A stretch of DNA of 64,000 bases, taken from contig CM059203.1 of assembly GCA_030323885.1 (NCBI GenBank), positions 5,518,001-5,582,000 on the forward strand. Reading direction: 5' to 3'. Shown here piece after piece: positions 31,111 to 40,612 of the stretch; position 1 is the first letter of the stretch, and every line of letters starts with the position of its first letter. Source of the stretch: Branchipolynoe longqiensis. Taxonomy: Eukaryota > Annelida > Polychaeta > Phyllodocida > Polynoidae. The notes beneath the pieces are model-generated. The model was given only the letters and a program-made list of their open reading frames with translations, was not told where the DNA came from and made no database searches. Both the position numbers and the translations under genes were made by a program.

Positions 31111-31211
31111 TGTGACAGCCCCATTATGTTGGCGGGTGGGGGTGGGAGCAGGGATTGTGGGGGTATATATGCAAATTCCTCCAGTGTGCGCGGGGCGCGG
31201 GGGCGGGGGGC

Positions 31212-31528
31212 ACCCGAATACTGCTGCCAACATCTAAAGTCATATCAGGACTGGCAACGACTTGTGAAAGTGTGCACTCATGACAACTTTATAGTGCTGC
31301 TCCACTGGGATACCGGACTGCCGACACCATGACCTCATTTTCCAACTCAGTCGCATTATCCTGACCCTGAGCTAACCAGTCCTTGCCCTATCATATTAAT
31401 GCCGAGCGCCAGCCTAGGTAGCGACAAGTATCAATTTAGTAAGTCATTGCTTTGACTCAGCTGGGATTTCAACTCTCGACCTTCCGCACGGGAAACCTAT
31501 CCTATCGATTCTGCCACCACATCCGGTC
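31212..31528 (-). mobile_element. SINE-1 copy
   Basis: A complement copy starting in the tail at GCCAACATCTAAAGTC and ending with a degraded head (ACCGGATGTGGTGGCAG on the complement). Confidence 0.83.
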
Positions 31529-31795
31529 CCGCGAGAACACAGCCGTGGCCACGAAGGCCATGGGAAACATGTCGTCGGATGTGGCGCACATATTTAGACG
31601 CAGTGATATGGTGATGGGTAAAAGGGCCTTTAAAGTAAACAAGACACTTGGAGGGGGGTCACCATTGTTTCTAGCTCTATGATGTGCGCCTGCGCCAGAC
31701 TGTCATCGCCGTGAGTAACATTTCCGGTCAAACCGGATGTGACGTCTCTCACAATACAATCCCCGCAGCGAGATGTTGGGGTTGGGGGAGGTTTT
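31529..31795. other. Unassigned stretch
   Basis: 267 bp with no repeat-family match. Short frames only. Confidence 0.5.
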
Positions 31796-32803
31796 TTTTA
31801 CAATTTTTTAATTTTTTATTGAGGCTGTATTTATACTGTCCATATAATTTTATTTTATTTATTTATTTTTTTGTTAAATATGTTTATTCTGCTGAATAAG
31901 TCTTTTGTCAGTGCCGAAGCACTGGTCTTCCAGCCATTTTTCAATTCAGGGTTATTTACACAAAAGGTATATAGAATAAGGTGTACAATACCTGTTGAAT
32001 AGACAATTTGCACCATGTAACACAATGAAATTCTGAAACCCAAAAGTTTCATAACAATATGGTACAGTAGTGTCATATAACCAGATCAATATTAGTCAGA
32101 TCAATGTGAGTATTTACATAGTATTTAGAATGTAAGCAGAAGTTATCTTCTATATTCAGTTGGTAAACTTGTAGTAAGTTTTAATGTTCAGTTGCAGTTA
32201 GGCAAGCGGTATATAAATGTTGGTTTGTTAGGAAAATTCTAGTGTAACTCTAATGTAGCTAGTTATGTGAGTTTATGAATTATGTTGTTGGGGTGGGGTT
32301 GTTAATAATACACTGGAGCATCTGTGACCAGTGAAGCTTTGGGACCAATCCCAGTGCATAAGCCTGGGTACCCAGGCTTGGTTTCAATGCTGGCCAGTTG
32401 TAGTGTTGGTGTTATCTTACCAAACAGTAGCTGCTGACAAGGTATTTGATTACCTGCATTTCAGTAGCAGATAGATAATTGGTTGGTATGGTTAGTAGCC
32501 TATGTTAGTTTTTTTTGGATTTTCTTGGCAAATATGTATTATTTTATTTTGTTCTACTCTTATTACTAGACTAGCCTACTCCTATTTACATATCATAGGC
32601 TTGTACGTAGCTGTGTGGTGTGTTATCTGGCTACTTTTGGCATCATTACCTTCCATTGGGCATCCCACTGGTGGGCCGTGACATATCACATGCCCCTTTG
32701 CGGTGAGGCTTAGTGGGGGTTTCCTAGCCATATTTTGCACAGATATTTTTGGTAAGTTTTTAGGTCAGGAATTTGTCGTTCCTTTAGGACTTTGACCAAA
32801 CAA
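31796..32803 (-). mobile_element. LINE-F 3' end, interrupted by element G
   Basis: On the complement, coding remnants (VLKERQIPDLKTY at about 32765-32803) end in a stop near 32723. They are followed by 3' sequence, TGGCCAGCATTGAAACC, GGGTACCCAGGC, and (beyond element G) CAGTATAAATACAGCC with a T-rich/A-rich tail. It matches the + strand copy at 42213-42805. Confidence 0.78.
31848..32358 (-). mobile_element. Element G (A-tailed insertion in LINE-F)
   Basis: About 510 bp separate CTGTCCATA from ATAAGCCTGGG of LINE-F, which are nearly contiguous in the 48001 copy. The end at 31848-31880 is A/T-rich, consistent with a tail on the complement. The same end is seen at 6919-6978. No protein is recognisable. 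Confidence 0.6.
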
Positions 32804-32865
32804 TCCATCAATGTTTTGTGCCAGACGCCGTGGCTGGTCTGGTTTATTTAGCTTTGACTCGCCAT

Positions 32866-33228
32866 TGGATTGGTTGGTTGTTGGAGTTTTATGTCCTGGC
32901 AACATCTAAGGTCATATCAGGACGGGACCTGACTTGTGACAGTGTGCACTCATGGTGACTTTATGGAGTGCTGCCCCCCCTCCCCCCCCTGGGAAATCAG
33001 GCTGCCGCAACCATGACCCGATATCCCACTCAGCCACATTATCCTGACACTGAGCTAACCAGTCCTTGCCCTATCCTATTAATGCTGAGCGCCTGGCTAG
33101 GAAGCGACAAGTATACATTTTTAAGTCATCAATTTTTTTTTAAGTCATTGGTTTGACTCGGCCGGGAACCAAACTCTTGACCTTCCGCACGCGAAACCCA
33201 CGCTATACCAATTCGGCCTACGCGCCCG
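32866..33228 (-). mobile_element. SINE-1 copy with small internal duplication
   Basis: A complement copy from GGTTGGTTGTTGGAG to a degraded head (GCGGGCGCGTAGGCCG on the complement). TTAAGTCAT...TTTAAGTCATTGG is duplicated around 33121-33150, and a C-rich slip CCCCCCTCCCCCCC lies at 32974-32990. Confidence 0.83.
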
Positions 33229-33253
33229 CAATACAAGAAACGCAGCAGGGTTG

Positions 33254-33558
33254 TTGTTGTTGAAGATTTATACTGCCTATCATGGATAAGCCTGAATAGG
33301 CTTGTTTTCACCATTAGACAGTTTGTCAATAGAAAGCCCGAGCCTACACTTTTACCGACCCAAGGGATTTTTAACCTCCCACACCACATAGACATGGTAT
33401 GAGAGCAACTGGCCTTTGATGACGCTGTAAGTTATACACAGCGGTGGAAATCCAAATTGACACAGCTGGGGGCACAGGGAATCGAACCACTGACCTTCAG
33501 ATTAGGAGTCCGACCTAGAAAAAAGTCAGACACTCTAACCACTCCGCCACAGAGAACA
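33254..33558 (-). mobile_element. SINE-4 copy (Leu/Ser-like tRNA head)
   Basis: On the complement it starts TTCTCTGTGGCGGAGTGGTT (A box), has B box GTGGTTCGATTCCC, and runs through GTATACAACTTACAGCG-type body to TATCCATGATAGGCAG and ATAAATCTTC. Copies at 35901, 49790 and 58264 match over about 300 bp. Confidence 0.87.
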
Positions 33559-33605
33559 CCGGGTGGGGTGGGCTGGTACTTTTACCGAACACACCATCAA
33601 TGTTT

Positions 33606-34195
33606 GGTGTTGGACGTGGTGGCTGAGTTGGGAGAGCGTAAGTTTCCCTAGATAAAAGATTCACCCGGCACAGAGTTGGTGAAATGGGAGAGAATGCAAT
33701 AAGACAAGATGGCGGCCATAGAACACCATCGATTTCACTTTTAAAGTCTATTAAACTGCATGTTTTATTACATTTTTCAACTCAAAGGTAGCGGGGAAAT
33801 ATGAAAACATATATAAAGAATAAATGTTGCTTCTTAGATTTTGAACTTCGGCTCTCATTGCATTTCCCCGCTTTTTCGACAGCTTTTATATAGCGTTGGT
33901 ATTCACCCGTGTACTGCAAAGTACAGGGTGAATCCTTTATCTAAGGTTTCCCATGCGGAAAGTCGTGAGTTCAAAATCCCGATTGAGTGAAACCAATGAC
34001 TTACAAAATTGATGCATGTCGCTACCTAAGTTGGCGCTTGGCCTGACTGGTACAAGGCAAGGACTGGTTAGCTCAGTGTCAGGATAATGTGACTGAGTGG
34101 GATATCAGGTCATGCTGCCACTGGCCAGGTCTCCCAGTATGGCAGCACTATGAAGCCTGTGCTCTTATCGATTCGGCTGCCACATCCGGCACAAA
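33606..34195 (+). mobile_element. SINE-1 copy split by a hAT-like element
   Basis: The head half GACGTGGTGGCTGAGTTGGG...AAGTTTCCC is interrupted at 33649 and resumes at 33945 with GGTTTCCCATGCGGAAAG. The body continues to about 34145, where the 3' end is replaced by an inverted head-like piece (CTTATCGATTCGGCTGCC). Confidence 0.82.
33649..33944. mobile_element. hAT-like MITE, copy 1
   Basis: The ends TAGATAAAAGATTCACCC and the complement GGGTGAATCCTTTATCTA are inverted. It is flanked by AGTTTCCC (33641-33648) and GGTTTCCC (33945-33952), an 8-bp duplication with one mismatch. Its interior shares AAGACAAGATGGCGGCCA and CCATCGATTTCACT with copy 2 at 51599. An 8-bp target is characteristic of hAT transposases. 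Confidence 0.85.
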
Positions 34196-34282
34196 GCATT
34201 GATGGATTGTTCGGTAAAAGTACCAGTCTACCCCAACCCCCACCCACCCAACTCTCACTGCGGTGCTTGGACTGTAAAGTGT

Positions 34283-34617
34283 AAGGGGAGCAGGACATAG
34301 CTCAGGCGGTAGAGTGTCCACCTGTGAAGGTGTGGATCATCCGATTGATCCTGCTCAGTGGACACATTTGCAGTTTGGGCTATTTTCCCCTCCAACCCGT
34401 GGTCCACAACTGGTTCATCAAAGGCTGTGGTATGTGGTGTCCTGTCTGCAGGAAAGTGCATATAAAAGACCCATTGCTGCTTATCGGAAAGAGTATCCTA
34501 TGTGGCAGCAGCGGGTTTCCTCCAAAGAAATATGTCAGAATGACCATATGTTTAAAGTCCAATAACCGATGATAAAAATCAATGCGCTCTTGAGGTGTCG
34601 TTAAATAAAACAAGCTT
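34283..34617 (+). mobile_element. Full-length SINE-2
   Basis: The head GGAGCAGGACATAGCTCAGG with A box TAGCTCAGGCGGTAGAGTG, then GGATCATCCGATTGATCC, then the complete body and tail GTCGTTAAATAAAACAAGC. This is the best reference copy for the family in the window. 34621-34831 downstream is C-rich and unassigned. Confidence 0.9.
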
Positions 34618-34831
34618 TTTGGTTGTGTATTGGACTGTTGAATTAGCACTAGTCTGTACCAGTCAACCAATCACCCACTGGCTCTCACCACCCCACCCAC
34701 CCCACATCCACCGCCACCACCTCTCCCTGTTAGTGTTATGTGGTGCCAACTGAACCCCTCCCCACCCCCATACAAACACACTCCACACCCAACATTTCAC
34801 CTCAGAACTTCTAGAGAGCTGTAATCCTTAA

Positions 34832-35468
34832 AGGCCCTGTCATTCACGACGTATGGCGGCGGCGTGTGCGTAATGTGTCCAAATAATTTGAAAATAAAAA
34901 TTGGTCGAGATACGGCGACCTACGCCGACCTATGCTGAGCGTACTCGACCTATGCCCAACCTATACGTAACCTATGACGCCGTATGCCGAAGTGTTGGTC
35001 AAAATTTGCATAGGTCGGCATATGCTAAGGCCATACGTCGTAGTGTGACAGACAGCCAACACGCTGGGCATACGCTCACAATACGCTAGGGGTACGCCAG
35101 CACACGCTAGTGGCACGTTAGACATAAGCTAGGCATACGCTATATACGCCAGAGATATGCGGAGGATGCAGGTTCAACGTACGGCTAACCTATGCCACCT
35201 ACCCCTATCTTATGTGTAACCTATGCCGGCGTACATCCATCATATGAGAAACGTATGAGTCACACGCCGGCATAGGTTTTAAATTTTGAACATGCACAAA
35301 AATTGTTTGGCGGCTCGACCTACGCGACCCATGACGACCTATGAAAAGCATATACGACCAATGCCCGACCTATGCGTAACCTATAACGGCCTATGCCGAC
35401 GTGTTGGTCGAAAAGCACATAGGTCGGCATACGCTAGCGCCATAGGTCATAGTATGACAGGCCCTTTA
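34832..35468. mobile_element. FB element 7 with duplicated right half
   Basis: The left end AAGGCCCTGTCATTCACGAC pairs with the right end (GTCATAGTATGACAGGCCCT). A second, internal right end lies at about 35035-35055 (CGTCGTAGTGTGACAGAC). About 190 bp before each right end are direct copies (CGACCTATGC, GTAACCTAT, CCGAAGTGTTGGTC / CCGACGTGTTGGTC). Confidence 0.78.
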
Positions 35469-35750
35469 GTTTAATACTTAGGTCTCATAACCTATATATG
35501 TGACCTAGACTTGATCTCGTTGGTGATCCTGACCCGGGAAGTAGGTCAATTCGGTTCTCTGCCATCTGTGAACTCAGGTGGCGTCCGTCGAACAGGATGT
35601 GACTGGTTTGACTAATAAATCACCAATCACTATTCACCCAATCACCAATCACCTCAATTCATAAATCACCAACCGCGTTTCTGTACCAACTGACGAAATT
35701 AATACTGGTCACTTCCTAGCCTGGTGCTCGGCACTATTAGGATAGGGCAT
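35469..35750. other. Unassigned stretch ending in a SINE-1 fragment
   Basis: 35469-35690 has no match, apart from short CACCAATCAC repeats. 35696-35750 is a + strand SINE-1 piece (CTTCCTAGCCTGGTGCTCGG) cut by the next insertion. Confidence 0.55.
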
Positions 35751-35752
35751 TT

Positions 35753-36309
35753 GTTTGTTTGTTGTTTTACTTCCTAGCAACATCTAAGGTCATATCAGGA
35801 TGGGTACCGACTTGTGACAGTGCGCACTCATGGAGACTTTATAGTGCTGTCCCACTGGTTTGACTCGGCTGAGCTTTCAAAATGGGAAGCCTGCGCTCTC
35901 CTTCCTTGAAGATTAAATACTGCCTATCATGGATAAGTCTGAATAGACTTGTTTTCACCATTAGACAGTTTATCGATAGAAAGCCCGAGCCTACACTTTC
36001 ACCGACCCAAGGGATTTTTAACCTCCCACACCACATAGACATGGTATGAGAACAACTGCCCTTTGATGTCGCTGTGAGTTAAACACAGCGGTGGAAATCA
36101 AAATTGGCAGAGGTGGGGGGCATGGGGAATCGAACCACCGACCTTCAGATTAGGAGTCCGACCTAGAAAAAAAGTCTGACACTCTAACCACTCCGCCACA
36201 GAGAACGCTGATTCGGCCACCCCGTCCAGTTAAGAGGAAAGAAAGGCGATATCCCACTCAGCCACATTATCCTGACACTGAACTCAGCAGTCCTTGTACT
36301 ATCCAAGTA
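35753..36309 (-). mobile_element. SINE-1 pieces interrupted by a SINE-4
   Basis: The tail half (35753-35860) is joined to a head piece (TTTGACTCGGCTGAGC...GCGCTCT) after an internal deletion. The head resumes after the SINE-4 at 36209 (GATTCGGCCACCCCGTCC), and a separate body fragment (CACTCAGCCACATTATCC) follows at 36249-36300. Confidence 0.75.
35901..36208 (-). mobile_element. SINE-4 copy nested in SINE-1
   Basis: Complete from CCTTGAAGATTAAATACTGCC to the CCACTCCGCCACAGAGAAC head. Both internal promoter boxes are readable on the complement. Confidence 0.87.
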
Positions 36310-36640
36310 GACCAGACGGGATGACCGAATGAGTTAGAGCGTCCATCTCCAGTGCTGGTAGATCATGGGTTCGTACCCTGGTCGAGTCAAACCAATTAGT
36401 TAAAAATTGATACTTGTCGCTTCCTAGCCTGGCGCTCAGCATTATTAGGATAGGCCAAGGACTGGTTGGTTCAGTGTCAGGATAATGTGACTGAATGGAA
36501 TATCAGGTCATGGTGCTGGCGGCCTGGTTTCCCAGTGGGGCAGCACTATAAAGTCGCCATGAGTGCGCACTTGTCACAAGCCGGTACCGGTCCGGATATG
36601 ACCTCAGATGTTGCTAATACATAAAACAACAAACAAACAA
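36310..36640 (+). mobile_element. Full-length SINE-1
   Basis: The head ACCAGACGGGATGACCG, B box GGGTTCGTACCC, full body and tail AAAACAACAAACAAACAAAC. Confidence 0.9.
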
Positions 36641-36889
36641 ACTTACAGACATGAGGTCGTTTGTGGCCATGCGGCGTCTATTTATAAAACACTGAGGGGA
36701 CAGTTGCTATGGTGACTAACTAACCTGTCAATCACTGGCTCTAATGGGCTTGGCTTTTTTATATGAAATCACGCACAAATAAGATTAATAAGCATCCGGC
36801 AATATAACACGACATCATGGAGCTTTACGTGTAGTATAAATCATTTATGTTAGTATTATTATGGAACTTTTCTATCTATTGATCTGCAT

Positions 36890-37040
36890 GTCGGATTCGA
36901 ACCCATAACCCCCAAGCTTGCGCGCTGGGCGATCGTAGCGGGCCAGTTACAACCTACCGGAGCCTGGGGATGACTGGTTGGTTGTTGGGGTTTTACGGCC
37001 TGGCAACATCTAAGGTCATGAGGACGATTGGTCTACACCG
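36890..37040 (-). repeat. tRNA-like fragment and SINE-1 tail fragment
   Basis: 36890-36955 has a complement B-box-like GGGTTCGAATCC and a pairing GCGCGC stem, like the head of another SINE. 36975-37040 is a SINE-1 tail (GGTTGGTTGTTGGGG...AACATCTAAGGTCATG). Both are incomplete. Confidence 0.45.
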
Positions 37041-37079
37041 AAGCGGCTTCCAGTGCTCATCTGCCCATATCGGTCCAAT

Positions 37080-37785
37080 ACTGGACAGAATGGCCTAATG
37101 GGTTAGAGCGCCAGCTTCCCGCGTGGAAGGTCGTGGGTTCGAATCCAGGCCGAGCCAAACCAATGACTTACAAAGATTGATACTTCTCGGTACCTAGCCT
37201 CCTGGTGGCGATCGATATTATTACGACTAGGATAGAGTAAGGACTGGTTTGCTAAGGATCAGGATACTGTGACTGAGTGGGATAACAGATTATGGTGCCA
37301 GTTACTCGGTACTAGTAGTAGGATACCAGACGGATGGCCGAATGAGTTAGAGCGTCCGTCTCCCGTGTTGGTAGATCTTGGCGGTCGTGGGTTCGAACCC
37401 TGGTCGAGTCAAACCAATGCCTTAACAATTGATACATGTCGCTTCCTAGCCTGGCGCTCGGCATTATTAGGACAGGGCAAGGATTGGTTGGCTCAGTGTC
37501 AGGATAATGTGTCTGAGTGGGATACCAGGACATGGTGCTGGTGGCCTGGTCTTCCAGTGAGGCAGCATTATAACATCGCCATGAGTGCGCACTGTCTCAA
37601 GTCGGTACCCGTCCTGATATGACCTTAGATGTTGATAGGACCTAAAACAAACAAACTAGTAGTAGGCGATGGGAAGTAACCTAATGTGGCAGCACTATAA
37701 AGTCGCCTTGAGTGCATACTGTCACAAGTTGGTAGGGACCCGTCTGGGTGTGACCTTAGCTGTTGCCAAGCCTTTAAAACCCAAA
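37080..37785 (+). mobile_element. Older SINE-1 split by a younger SINE-1
   Basis: The outer copy has its head at 37086 (GACAGAATGGCCTAATGGG) with an intact B box GGGTTCGAATCC. It is interrupted at 37323, resumes at 37667 (GTGGCAGCACTATAAAGTCG) and ends AAAACCCAAACAAGG. Confidence 0.86.
37323..37654 (+). mobile_element. Younger SINE-1 nested in SINE-1, 12-bp duplication
   Basis: Flanked by ACTAGTAGTAGG at 37311-37322 and 37655-37666, which match exactly. The head is ACCAGACGGATGGCCG, with a repeated GATCTTGGCGGTCGTGGG around the B box. The tail is CTAAAACAAACAA. Confidence 0.92.
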
Positions 37786-38039
37786 CAAGGAAATAAGTGT
37801 CATGCGCAATAGCTATTCATACAGATAGATCTATGCAGTTGGCATAACTCTTGGCAGCGGTTGGAGAGTAATTTTCCACACATTGTGAAGTGTAGCTGAG
37901 ACCAGTAGGGCCTGAACTGCAGCAGGGAGAGTCAGACTTCTGGGTAATAATAATATATGACGAGGCACTTTTATATATAATTGTGTTTGTGGTCGGCAAA
38001 TGGACGTTACTTGTTAGACTTAGAAGGCTTCGTCATTTT

Positions 38040-38695
38040 CACTCTGGTATCCAGCTCCTACCTATCCCCCTCCCCTTCCTCCCCTCCCCTCCTCTCCCCT
38101 CCTCTCCCCTCCTCTCCCCTCCCCTCCCCCTGCCCCCTCCCATTCCCTCCACACCCCTCCTCCCTTCCCCTCCTCCCTCCCCTCCTCCCCTCGCCCTCCC
38201 TCTCCTTCCTCTCCTCCCACACCCTCCTCCCTTCCCCTCCCCTCCCTTCCTCTCCGCTCTCTCCCCTCCCTTCCCCTCCCCTTGCCCCCTCCCTCCCCTC
38301 CCCTTCCCTGCCCTTCCCTCCACAACCCCTGCCCTTCCCTCCACCACCCCTCCTCCCTTCCTCCCGCCCTCTCCCCCTCCCTCTCCTCCCCACCCCCTTT
38401 CCTTCCTCCTCCCTCCCCTCTCCTCCCCTGCCCTCCTCCCTCCCCTCCCCTCTCTCCTCCCCTCTCCTCCCCTCCCCTGCCCTCCACAACCCCTCCTCCC
38501 CTTCCCCTCCCCCCTCTCCCCCCTCTCCTCCCCTGCCCTCCACACCCCCCTCCCCTCTACACTCAACACACCCCTCCACACCCCTCCTCTCCCCCTCCTC
38601 CCGCTGCCCTCCCCCTCCACACCCCTCCTCTCCCCTCCCCCCCCCCCCCCTCCTCCCGCTGCCCTCCCCTCCACACCCCTCTCCTGCCCCACGTC
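38040..38695. repeat. Polypyrimidine CCCTCCCCTCCT tract
   Basis: About 650 bp of C/T on the + strand in CCTCCCCTCC-like units. It is strongly strand-asymmetric with H-DNA and i-motif/quadruplex potential. Pro/Leu/Ser-rich and Gly/Arg/Glu-rich frames on the two strands are artefacts. 37786-38039 before it and 38700-39056 after it hold nothing recognisable. Confidence 0.92.
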
Positions 38696-39056
38696 CTCGT
38701 TCCCTACCTCCCTTTACCTACCATTGCTGAGTCAACCAACACTTCCTCGTTGTGCAACTCGAGTCTCGTCAGAATCACGGCGCTATCCCGGAAACAATCA
38801 TACAGCCGCGTTGCATTCTAGGACAAACACATTTGATTAAATTGTGTGGATTATATGGCTATGTGCCAACAATTTTACTCTGCAAACAGCATGCATGACC
38901 TTTTTTTTAACGAAACTAAAATATTAAAACATGTTTAGCCGTTATGAGGACAGCTGGTTTGTACCACCTCGTATAGTTTATTAAACCAATTTGATCAATT
39001 AATTATAATACAACCATTTACTTACATGATTGTGATTTCTTTTTAAATTCATGAGT

Positions 39057-40198
39057 GTTACTTACTGTCACTAGTCTCACTAGAACACCTATTACTATCA
39101 CTAGTCTCACTAAGACACCCATTACTATCACTAGTCTCACTAAGACACATATTATTACTGCCACTAGTCTGACTAAGACACCTATTACTATCACTAGTCT
39201 GACTAAGACACATATTACTACCACTGGTAGTAGGCTACTAGTAGTAGTACTACTAGTAATAGGACTAAGACACCTATTACTATCACTAGTCTGACTAAGA
39301 CACCTATTACTACCACTGGTAGTAGGCTACTAGTAGTAGTACTACTAGTAATAGGACTAAGACACCTATTACTATCACTAGTCTGACTAAGACACATATT
39401 ACTACCACTGGTAGTAGGCTACTAGTAGTAGTACTACTAGTAATAGGACTAAGACACCTATTACTATCACTAGTCTGACTAAGACGCCTATAACTACCAC
39501 TAGTCTGACTAAGACACCTATTACTATCACTAGTCCCACTAGCACACATATTACTACCACTAGTCTCACTAAGACACCTATCACTACCACTAGTCTCACT
39601 AATACACCTATCACTATCACTAGTCTGACTAAGACACCTATTACTACCACTAGTCTCACGACGACACCTATTGCTATCACTAGTCTCACTAAGACACATA
39701 TTGCTACCATTAGTCTCACTAAGACACCTATTACTACCACTAGTCTCACTAAGACACCTATTACTATCAATAGTCTCATGACGACACCTATTGCTATCAC
39801 TAGTCTCACTAAGACACATATTGCTACCATTAGTCTCACTAAGACACCTATTGCTACCACTAGTCTCACTAAGACACCTATTACTATCACTAGTCTCACT
39901 AGAACACCTATTGCTATCACTAGTCTCACTAAGACATCTATTACTACCACTAGTCTCACTAGAACACCTATTGCTATCACTAGTCTCACTAAGACACCTA
40001 TTGCTATCACTAGTCTCACTAAGACACATTACTACCACTAGTCTCACTAAGACACCTATTGCTACCACTAGTCTCACTAAGACACCTATTACTACCACTA
40101 GTCTCACTAAGACACCTATTGCTACCACTAGTCTCACTAATACACCTATTACTATCACTAGTCTCACTAATACACCTATTACTACCACTAATCTCACT
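39057..40198. repeat. 30-bp minisatellite, block 1
   Basis: Tandem ACTACCACTAGTCTCACTAA + GACACCTATT units (30 bp). Between 39206 and 39440 a larger segment (GGTAGTAGGCTACTAGTAGT and flanks) is itself repeated three times. The unit length is a multiple of three, so long frames stay open on both strands; no gene is implied. Confidence 0.95.
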
Positions 40199-40612
40199 CA
40201 TCATCATCATCATGCTGTCGGTCGCGATGCCACAAAGACTACTTTCATTACTTGACAGCCGCTCTCATTTGTGCGGTTGTACATTTCATGAAAGCTGCCT
40301 GCAAAAGTGTTGAAGTGCTGCTGGCTTTTGCAAGTTACCAGCGGCACTCTCTCGGGGAGCAAATAGAGGTTTCACACCGGCAAGAACATGTCCAGACAGG
40401 CGCAAAACTATTTGTCCCTGCAGTGGCTGGTCGGGAGATGTTGGGAGTTCCATACATCAACCGCCCTTAATGCTGCCACAGTGACATGGTTTTCTGTTCA
40501 GGGTTTGCTCCCTTAGCCTTCGGTTCTGTCAAGAACCTGTACCACAAGGCAGTGGTTTACAACTCTGCAGGGCAGGGGCGTCAAACTCCCTGAGGTATTG
40601 CAATACCTGCAT
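40199..40612 (-). mobile_element. R5 retroposon inside the 30-bp minisatellite
   Basis: 414 bp, bounded by ACTAATCTCACT at 40187-40198 and 40613-40624. The (CAT)n end at the left is an (ATG)n tail on the complement, so the element's sense strand is minus. The other end carries GGTATTGCAATACC. A 60-codon frame (MKAACKSVEVLLAF...) on the + strand recurs in full in the other two full-length copies but is antisense to the tail. Confidence 0.82.

Larger units (their letters stand above)
28433..31122. mobile_element. FB element 6, carrying a LINE insertion
   Basis: The left end CCCTGTCACATTACGACATT (28434 on) and the right end AATGTCGTAATGTGACAG (31101 on) are complementary over about 20 bp. The left interior has the usual FB content (ACGTTGGCACGCGC, CGCACGTCG motifs) plus a short SINE-1 tail fragment at 28762-28818. 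Most of the span is the LINE at 28957-31108. Confidence 0.78.
33561..34240. repeat. Inverted repeat pair enclosing a SINE-1/hAT-like nest
   Basis: The left arm 33561-33605 (GGCTGGTACTTTTACCGAAC, CATCAATG) is the complement of the right arm at about 34190-34240 (CATTGATGG, GTTCGGTAAAAGTACCAG). The arms enclose the split SINE-1. The unit resembles a foldback element that captured a SINE. Confidence 0.6.

Noticed and set aside
28433..31122. A single large autonomous foldback transposon encoding the reverse transcriptase
   Set aside because: The reverse transcriptase belongs to a LINE with its own 3' microsatellite end. The FB arms match other FB elements, so this is a nested insertion.
38040..38840. 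Proline-rich proteins of 170-285 codons
   Set aside because: They are produced by a polypyrimidine tract with few possible stop codons. The same occurs at 46990-48190 and 52030-52870.
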